From Thermodesulfovibrionales bacterium (lineage in GTDB: Bacteria; Nitrospirota; Thermodesulfovibrionia; Thermodesulfovibrionales; UBA1546), in contig JASEHP010000115.1 in NCBI GenBank assembly GCA_030018605.1, forward strand, positions 1 through 5,466: 5,466 bases of DNA, given 5' to 3'. Positions 1 to 4,050 of this stretch are shown here, piece after piece (position 1 is the stretch's first letter; the number at the start of each line of letters is the position of its first letter). Both the position numbers and the translations under genes were made by a program. Under the pieces are notes generated by a model. It worked only from the letters and a program-made list of their open reading frames with translations, was not told the origin of the DNA and searched no databases.

Positions 1-4
1 AAGC

Positions 5-53
5 GGACATTTCTATTTCGCTAAGAATAGGACATTTCTAAATCGCTATAACA
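5..53. repeat. Two direct repeats, likely the terminal repeats of an insertion sequence
   Basis: Two 20-bp copies beginning GGACATTTCTA and continuing with TCGCTA lie at 5-24 and 30-49, starting 25 bp apart and matching at 17 of 20 positions. Read on the minus strand the block begins TGTTATAGCGATTTAGAAAT at base 53. Ends of the 5'-TG...CA-3' type with several subterminal repeats of this kind are typical of transposase-binding ends, notably in IS21-like elements. I infer that the body of the element lies to the left of the window and that its outer edge is near base 53. No transposase is visible here, so the family is uncertain. Confidence 0.5.
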
Positions 54-70
54 TGATTTAATGCGCGGCA

Positions 71-100
71 TTGCCTTCCCTAATCAAGAAATGCTAAAAT
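71..100 (+). promoter_or_regulatory. Predicted sigma-70-type promoter of guaB
   Basis: A -35-like TTGCCT (71-76) is followed after 18 bp by TAAAAT (95-100), which is preceded by TGC to give an extended -10 (TGcTAAAAT). Transcription would start near 107, leaving a short leader of about 20 nt that carries the ribosome site AGAGG (116-120) six bases before the guaB ATG. The putative insertion-sequence end stops only about 18 bp upstream of the -35 box, so any longer native control region has been displaced or was never there. This is a prediction from sequence alone. Confidence 0.45.
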
Positions 101-126
101 GATAAGAAATTTTTCAGAGGCGAGAA

Positions 127-1596
127 ATGCCAGAGATGATAGAACAAAAAATGCCAGTAGGTTTAACTTTTGATGATGTGCTTCTTATTCCTGCGAAATC
201 AGATATCCTTCCAAGAGACGCCGACATATCCACCAGCCTTACAAAGAAGATAAAAATACATATCCCTCTGCTCAGCGCTGCCATGGATACAGTCACGGAA
301 TCAGAGCTTGCGATATCAATAGCGCGCGAAGGCGGAATCGGAATAATCCACAGGGCAATGTCCGCGCAGAAGCAGGCGTCCGAAGTTGACAGGGTAAAGA
401 AATCAGAGAGCGGGATGATAATAGATCCTGTAACCATCTCGCCCGATGAGCCGATATCAGAGGCTATGGCCCTGATGGAGAAATACAAGATATCAGGCGT
501 GCCTGTCACAATAAAAGGAAAACTCGTCGGGATACTTACAAACAGGGATTTAAAGTTTGAGACAGGGCTGAGCAAAAAAGTCTCGGATGTTATGACAAGA
601 AAAAAACTGATAACGGCATCCATAGGAACTGACCTTGAAAAAGCAAAGGCAATTCTCCATAAATACAAGATTGAAAAACTTCCGATCGTGGATAAAGACT
701 TCAACCTGAAAGGACTTATAACAATCAAGGACATAGAGAAGAGAAAAAAGTATCCTCATGCATGCAAGGATAAGGTGGGAAGATTACGGGTCGGAGGAGC
801 GATAGGCGTTGGAGAGGATGCCATTTTCAGGGCCAGCCTTCTTGTAAAGGCAGGCGTGGATGTGATTGCAATAGATACGGCTCACGGCCATACAAAGTCG
901 GTCATAGAGGTCTTAAAGAAGGTTAAGAAAAAATTCAATGTAGAAGTCATTGCAGGAAATGTAGGGACTGCTGAAGGGACGCTGGATTTAATAAGGGCAG
1001 GTGCTGACGCAGTCAAAATAGGGATAGGCCCAGGTTCCATCTGTACAACGAGGATTGTCGCAGGCGCAGGAGTCCCGCAGATTACAGCCATTGTAAACTG
1101 CTATTCAGTTGCAAAAAAACACGGAGTCCCTGTCATTGCCGACGGAGGCGTGAAATATTCAGGCGATATAACAAAGGCCCTTGCGGCAGGAGCTCACTCT
1201 GTTATGATAGGCGGCCTTTTTGCAGGGACAGATGAATCTCCCGGCGAAACAATTCTCTATCAGGGAAGAAGCTACAAAGTTTATAGAGGGATGGGCTCTC
1301 TCGGCGCAATGGAGCAGGGATCAAAAGATAGATACCAGCAGGCAGGCGTTGAAAGCAAAAAACTTGTTCCCGAAGGAGTTGAGGGGAGAGTCCCCAATAA
1401 AGGGCCTCTTTCGCAGAGCGTGCATCAGTTAATGGGCGGGCTTCGTTCGGGAATGGGTTACTGCGGATGTAAAAACCTGAATGAATTACGGCAGAAGGCA
1501 AAGTTCATTAGGATTACAAACGCAGGCTTGAGAGAAAGCCACGTCCACGATGTCATTATCACAAGAGAAGCGCCGAATTATAGAACAGAGTGGTAA
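127..1596 (+). CDS. guaB: Inosine-5'-monophosphate dehydrogenase (IMPDH)
   Basis: This cytoplasmic enzyme oxidises IMP to XMP with NAD+, the first committed and rate-limiting step of GMP synthesis. The 489 residues are full length for a bacterial GuaB. The (beta/alpha)8 barrel begins with the GLTFDDVLL signature (12-20). It is interrupted by a pair of CBS domains at about 96-152 and 153-207, which in this family bind adenine or guanine nucleotides and tune activity. The catalytic loop GPGSICTTR (301-309) carries the nucleophile Cys306, NAD-side Asp250 is in AIDTAHGH, and the mobile flap has the Arg402-Tyr403 dyad and EGVEGRVP (416-423). After the flap the usual Tyr of RVPYKG is Asn424. The ATG at 127 is chosen for its AGAGG ribosome site; ATGs at 136 and 151 are less well placed. 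No guaA follows: the next gene is convergent and only 12 bp away, with no obvious terminator between. Confidence 0.98.
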   Translation: MPEMIEQKMPVGLTFDDVLLIPAKSDILPRDADISTSLTKKIKIHIPLLSAAMDTVTESELAISIAREGGIGIIHRAMSAQKQASEVDRVKKSESGMIIDPVTISPDEPISEAMALMEKYKISGVPVTIKGKLVGILTNRDLKFETGLSKKVSDVMTRKKLITASIGTDLEKAKAILHKYKIEKLPIVDKDFNLKGLITIKDIEKRKKYPHACKDKVGRLRVGGAIGVGEDAIFRASLLVKAGVDVIAIDTAHGHTKSVIEVLKKVKKKFNVEVIAGNVGTAEGTLDLIRAGADAVKIGIGPGSICTTRIVAGAGVPQITAIVNCYSVAKKHGVPVIADGGVKYSGDITKALAAGAHSVMIGGLFAGTDESPGETILYQGRSYKVYRGMGSLGAMEQGSKDRYQQAGVESKKLVPEGVEGRVPNKGPLSQSVHQLMGGLRSGMGYCGCKNLNELRQKAKFIRITNAGLRESHVHDVIITREAPNYRTEW

Positions 1597-1608
1597 TCCG
1601 ATTGCATC

Positions 1609-1791
1609 TTATGAGAAAATAAGCCTGATTATTCTCCCCAAAATAGCGATTCCTAAGATTACCCCGACAATTATCGCAAGAGGAATAGCAATTAAAAGGC
1701 TTACTTTAAGTCCGATGTAGAGTAAAGGTATCAGAACTATACACAAAATTATTGTCAGGCATCCGGTGGCAAAATCTTTTGGACCTATCAT
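1609..1791 (-). CDS. Small two-helix membrane protein of unknown function
   Basis: The 60-residue product is almost entirely hydrophobic. Two membrane segments can be placed at about residues 12-30 and 32-54, joined by a very tight turn near Lys29, and a short basic tail (GRIIRLIFS) suggests that the C-terminus is cytoplasmic. The gene looks real because a strong ribosome site (AAAGGAG) stands about six bases before the ATG, after a 68-bp gap from the preceding gene on the same strand. It is the last member of the minus-strand cluster and its stop lies 12 bp from the end of guaB. I recognise no family. It could be an accessory subunit of the 386-aa membrane protein, or an independent small membrane protein read from the same transcript. 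Confidence 0.7.
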   Translation of the reverse strand: MIGPKDFATGCLTIILCIVLIPLLYIGLKVSLLIAIPLAIIVGVILGIAILGRIIRLIFS

Positions 1792-1859
1792 CGCAAGCTC
1801 CTTTCTTTTTTACAATTTCTTCAACTCCATAAAGGCAAATTTTCTTTTTAAGTCAGATA

Positions 1860-2459
1860 TTATCTCTCTCCTATCTCGTTGCTCAGCTTTATGACCTGTT
1901 CTTTGAGATTGTTGAGAATATCAAAGAAGGAGGACTGGCTGAGTTCTGCTATCCTTCTTGCTCTGTCTAAGGCATTCTGGCGGAGTTCCTGTCGTACGTC
2001 ATCTGTAAGATTCGGAATCCTTTCATAATCCTCGACAGTTCGAGAATACGTCTCGAAAAAACTTGTGATAACTGATTCAACGATGGCGTTGAGTTTCCCG
2101 GTCAAGGTGACGAGTGTCGTTGTCACAAAAGCCGAGCCTCTGACCTTCAGGTCAGCTTTGTGCGTATCGATATAGATAATGATGCAAGACGCCAACCCGT
2201 CAATAAGTTCTCTCCTGGCACGGACTGCGCTTGCCTTGGCATCCTCAATTGTCCTCTTCAGTTCCCGCGCTCCAGAGGACACTACCATCTCAAAAAGAGC
2301 TGGCTCTGGTCCGAAGCCTGCACTTTTCACCTGATCAATTTTGGTAAGAAGTTCCTCGACTGTGAAACTCATCTGCTGTGTTTGTGCAGGGAGGTGACTT
2401 TTTGTTGTAACGCTCCCCGTATTACCCGCTGTTGGCAGATTAAAATTTGTCTTAGACAT
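1860..2459 (-). CDS. Helical soluble protein of unknown function
   Basis: This is a 199-residue protein with a low-complexity N-terminus rich in Ser, Thr, Asn and Gln (about 1-30), followed by what look like long amphipathic helices, with charged stretches at about 60-90 and 145-199. One modestly hydrophobic stretch (ASCIIIYIDTH, about 90-100) is too short and interrupted to be a convincing membrane helix, and there is no signal peptide. Its ATG overlaps the end of the upstream gene by 8 bp (ATGTCTAA). The ribosome site AAAGGAGG (2469-2476) lies inside the upstream coding sequence, nine bases before the start, so the two genes are probably translationally coupled and made in related amounts. 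I infer that it works with the 386-aa membrane protein, perhaps as a cytoplasmic partner of its coiled coil. I recognise no named domain. Confidence 0.85.
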   Translation of the reverse strand: MSKTNFNLPTAGNTGSVTTKSHLPAQTQQMSFTVEELLTKIDQVKSAGFGPEPALFEMVVSSGARELKRTIEDAKASAVRARRELIDGLASCIIIYIDTHKADLKVRGSAFVTTTLVTLTGKLNAIVESVITSFFETYSRTVEDYERIPNLTDDVRQELRQNALDRARRIAELSQSSFFDILNNLKEQVIKLSNEIGER

Positions 2460-3612
2460 GGCTCATTTCCTCCTTTACTGTTAGTTGCTGGTTTAGTAAG
2501 TTATTAAGCTCATTAAGCATGTAGCTCTTTGAGTTCTCCTCCAATTTGCTCGATGTTATCTGCCCCTGAAGTCCCTTTACTTCGTTTATTATTTGCCTAA
2601 TAAGCGAGGTATGAAGATTCAGGCCGTCGTTCTCATTAAGGATCTTTTTGGAAGCCTTGAGAGCCGAAAGATAGGCATCCAAAGAAGGAACTAATAACTT
2701 TACATAATTGAAGTGCATATCTTCAGGCAGTGAGGCGGCGTTATGGAGATGCCCTCTCAAATCAAATGATGGCAGCACTCCGGCATCTGCACTTGAATTT
2801 TTCGGCAATATAAAAGCGACCCCTAAAATACTTATTGGGAAAAGACTGACAAAAGCGGCTGCAAATCCGCCTTTGTAGGTGAAAACCTCTTTTACAATAA
2901 ACTCGAGCTCCGATTTGTATTTCAAACCCTTGTTTTCATCTTTGATGTAGGCTTCCAACTCACTTTGCTTCTTTTTAAGGTCATTATCAAGCACTCTCTT
3001 TTGCTTAATTAAATCATCTATCTCTCGCTCACGTTTCTCGCGGAATCTTTCTTTGTTCTGTATCTCTACTCTTATGGGTTCTTTGTTTACAGAAATTTTC
3101 TCTTTACTCATCCGAGCCAACCATTTGTCAATAGCGATGTCATTGCTGTCCCTGTCACGCCTGATTTTGTTTAATTCAGCAGAAACTGTTGCGGCTTGTT
3201 CTTTTAGCCCTGATACCGTATTTCTCAGAGACTCAACAGATTCAGTTCTTGCGATGTCAACTGTATTTTTCATGGTCTGAAAATCTTTAATTCGGATGTC
3301 ATAATATACGGATGTAACAGCAAATGCCTGACATGCTAAAAAGATGATGAGAATGAGATACCTATTAATATGATGCTTCATCGCCCAGAACGAACAGGCA
3401 AGTTGAATGCTGGCAAATTCAAGTCCTGCCAAAAAGACTGGCAGCATGAAATTATGTGCGTCCACAAGAGGGATTGCAGGGATAGCCAGCATCAGGGTCG
3501 ACGGACTAGCGATACTTTTAAAGAAGTTCACTGTGAATGGCAGAACAACAGCCGTATACGATACTGCGAAAATCGCCCGCCAGAAAAAATTATTCAGCTT
3601 TACCAATTGCAT
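2452..3612 (-). CDS. Polytopic membrane protein with a long central coiled coil, function unknown
   Basis: The 386-residue protein has hydrophobic segments at about 11-32, 53-75 and 84-104, with a further short hydrophobic stretch near 39-50. A highly charged helical region of about 110 residues (115-225) follows, rich in Lys, Arg and Glu with heptad-like spacing and best read as coiled coil. A last membrane segment lies at about 248-270, and a soluble tail of some 115 residues ends the protein. The layout of membrane helices, coiled coil, membrane helix and tail is reminiscent of proteins such as the DUF4407 group, but I cannot assign it to any family and see no enzymatic motif. The start is set by AAGGAGGAGGG (3616-3626) just upstream of the ATG at 3612. 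The gene lies 57 bp after the 61-aa gene, with a G8/C8 hairpin in the gap, and its 3' end overlaps the 199-aa gene. A scaffold, stress-sensing or envelope role is possible but unproven. Confidence 0.9.
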   Translation of the reverse strand: MQLVKLNNFFWRAIFAVSYTAVVLPFTVNFFKSIASPSTLMLAIPAIPLVDAHNFMLPVFLAGLEFASIQLACSFWAMKHHINRYLILIIFLACQAFAVTSVYYDIRIKDFQTMKNTVDIARTESVESLRNTVSGLKEQAATVSAELNKIRRDRDSNDIAIDKWLARMSKEKISVNKEPIRVEIQNKERFREKREREIDDLIKQKRVLDNDLKKKQSELEAYIKDENKGLKYKSELEFIVKEVFTYKGGFAAAFVSLFPISILGVAFILPKNSSADAGVLPSFDLRGHLHNAASLPEDMHFNYVKLLVPSLDAYLSALKASKKILNENDGLNLHTSLIRQIINEVKGLQGQITSSKLEENSKSYMLNELNNLLNQQLTVKEEMSHV

Positions 3613-3640
3613 ATTCCCTCCTCCTTTCTTCTCTTTTTTT

Positions 3641-3662
3641 GGGGGGGGTACTTGCCCCCCCC
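3641..3662. other. Perfect G8/C8 hairpin between two genes of the minus-strand cluster
   Basis: On the plus strand eight G (3641-3648) and eight C (3655-3662) flank a six-base loop, TACTTG. On the minus-strand transcript this forms an all-GC 8-bp stem with loop CAAGUA, followed by seven A and then the ribosome site of the 386-aa gene. Because A rather than U follows, it is not an intrinsic terminator for the minus-strand operon. On the plus strand the stem is followed by a loosely T-rich stretch (GTTGTTGTCATTTTTT), so weak termination of antisense transcription is possible. Likely effects are pausing, protection of one part of the message from decay, or modulation of downstream translation. 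Homopolymer runs of this kind slip readily in replication and in sequencing. Confidence 0.6.
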
Positions 3663-3669
3663 GTTGTTG

Positions 3670-3855
3670 TCATTTTTTACTACGTGCTTTTCCATAGGAA
3701 TCCCATGCCCTTTCTCTTGCTTCTTCTGGAGTTCTGCCGAGTCTCTCAACGTGGATGTTTCGCTCTGTGTCGCAGATATGTGTTTTGTGGTGATGCCCGC
3801 CGACAACGCGCTCAACAACTGTTGTGTCCTGTGTAGTTTTTTCCTTTATCGCCAT
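3670..3855 (-). CDS. Small soluble protein of unknown function, first gene after the sigma-54 promoter
   Basis: The 61-residue product is hydrophilic with no membrane segment or signal peptide. A His-rich patch (GGHHHKTHICD, 19-29) could bind metal. Two strand-like stretches (about 11-18 and 33-39) are followed by an amphipathic helix (TPEEARERAWDSYGKA, 42-57), and the end is basic (RSKK). The beta-beta-alpha pattern resembles some small DUF-type proteins but I do not recognise the family. The ATG at 3855 is preferred over an in-frame GTG at 3864 because the GTG lies within the very strong ribosome site GGAGGTGA (3861-3868). It is the promoter-proximal gene of the cluster, about 35 nt downstream of the predicted transcription start, and ends in TGA 57 bp before the 386-aa gene. 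Confidence 0.75.
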   Translation of the reverse strand: MAIKEKTTQDTTVVERVVGGHHHKTHICDTERNIHVERLGRTPEEARERAWDSYGKARSKK

Positions 3856-3860
3856 TTTTC

Positions 3861-3871
3861 TCACCTCCTTT
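3861..3871 (-). promoter_or_regulatory. Strong Shine-Dalgarno site that fixes the start of the 61-aa gene
   Basis: The minus strand reads AAAGGAGGTGA, a near-complete match to the anti-Shine-Dalgarno sequence of 16S rRNA, with AGGAGG eight bases before the ATG at 3855. A GTG in the same frame at 3864 falls inside it and would have no ribosome site of its own at a suitable distance, which rules it out as the start. Confidence 0.85.
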
Positions 3872-3901
3872 CGGTGTTTGTTGCACCTACTATAAGGAAA
3901 A

Positions 3902-3916
3902 GCAATACATATGCCA
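3902..3916 (-). promoter_or_regulatory. Sigma-54 (RpoN) promoter, -24/-12 type
   Basis: The minus strand reads TGGCATATGTATTGC and is followed by T, which fits the RpoN consensus TGGCAY-R-N4-TTGCW at every key position, with exactly ten bases between the GG (-24) and GC (-12) pairs. The predicted start site is near 3890, giving a leader of about 35 nt that holds the ribosome site of the 61-aa gene. The promoter lies just downstream of an NtrC-type activator gene and its putative enhancer. Sigma-54 holoenzyme cannot open DNA without such an AAA+ activator, so the operon should be silent until the activator is engaged. Confidence 0.85.
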
Positions 3917-3978
3917 GCTTAAAAATCAAGGATAATCAATGGGTTACGCAGAGAGGGATATTTGCGAAAGAGGGGTTC

Positions 3979-4005
3979 AGTCAGTTTTGGCTGCCTAAAA
4001 TGACT
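3979..4005. promoter_or_regulatory. Imperfect 27-bp dyad, candidate enhancer (UAS) for the regulator
   Basis: The arms AGTCAGTTTTGG (3979-3990) and CCTAAAATGACT (3994-4005) pair at 10 of 12 positions around CTG. The centre at 3992 is about 102 bp upstream of the predicted sigma-54 start site, within the usual 80-150 bp range for enhancer sites of NtrC-type dimers. It begins 46 bp beyond the stop of the regulator gene. It could instead be a stem in the regulator transcript, but no U run follows on the minus strand, so an intrinsic terminator is less likely. I found only this one clear copy in the interval. Confidence 0.6.
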
Positions 4006-4050
4006 AAGGATATACAGGAAGGGACAATAAAATTGTTGGATACCATCAAA

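Larger units (their letters stand above)
3856..4050. other. Intergenic control region between the regulator and the four-gene cluster
   Basis: These 195 bp hold, in the direction of minus-strand transcription, the candidate enhancer dyad, the -24/-12 promoter and the ribosome site of the 61-aa gene, each listed separately. A looser dyad with GGAC...GTCC ends (about 4022-4057) overlaps the end of the regulator gene and is too imperfect to call. I see no credible gene on either strand here and no rho-independent terminator for the regulator. Confidence 0.7.

Noticed and set aside
114..734. Minus-strand frame of 206 codons inside guaB
   Set aside because: It is a shadow of the guaB coding frame; the guaB product is fully recognisable and the antisense translation is Ser/Phe/Ile-rich with no domain.
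1608..1623. Small inverted repeat CTTAT-GAGAAA-ATAAG between guaB and the convergent gene
   Set aside because: A 5-bp AT-rich stem overlapping a coding region with no U run is too weak to call as a terminator.
3600..3818. Minus-strand frame of 72 codons overlapping the 61-aa gene
   Set aside because: It overlaps the 61-aa gene in another frame, lacks a ribosome site, reads through the G8/C8 stem and the next gene's ribosome site, and ends in Lys/Arg-rich translation of that purine-rich sequence.
3979..4005. The dyad as an intrinsic terminator of the regulator gene
   Set aside because: On the minus strand the stem is followed by GAACCCCTCTTTC rather than a U run, and its position relative to the sigma-54 promoter fits an enhancer better.
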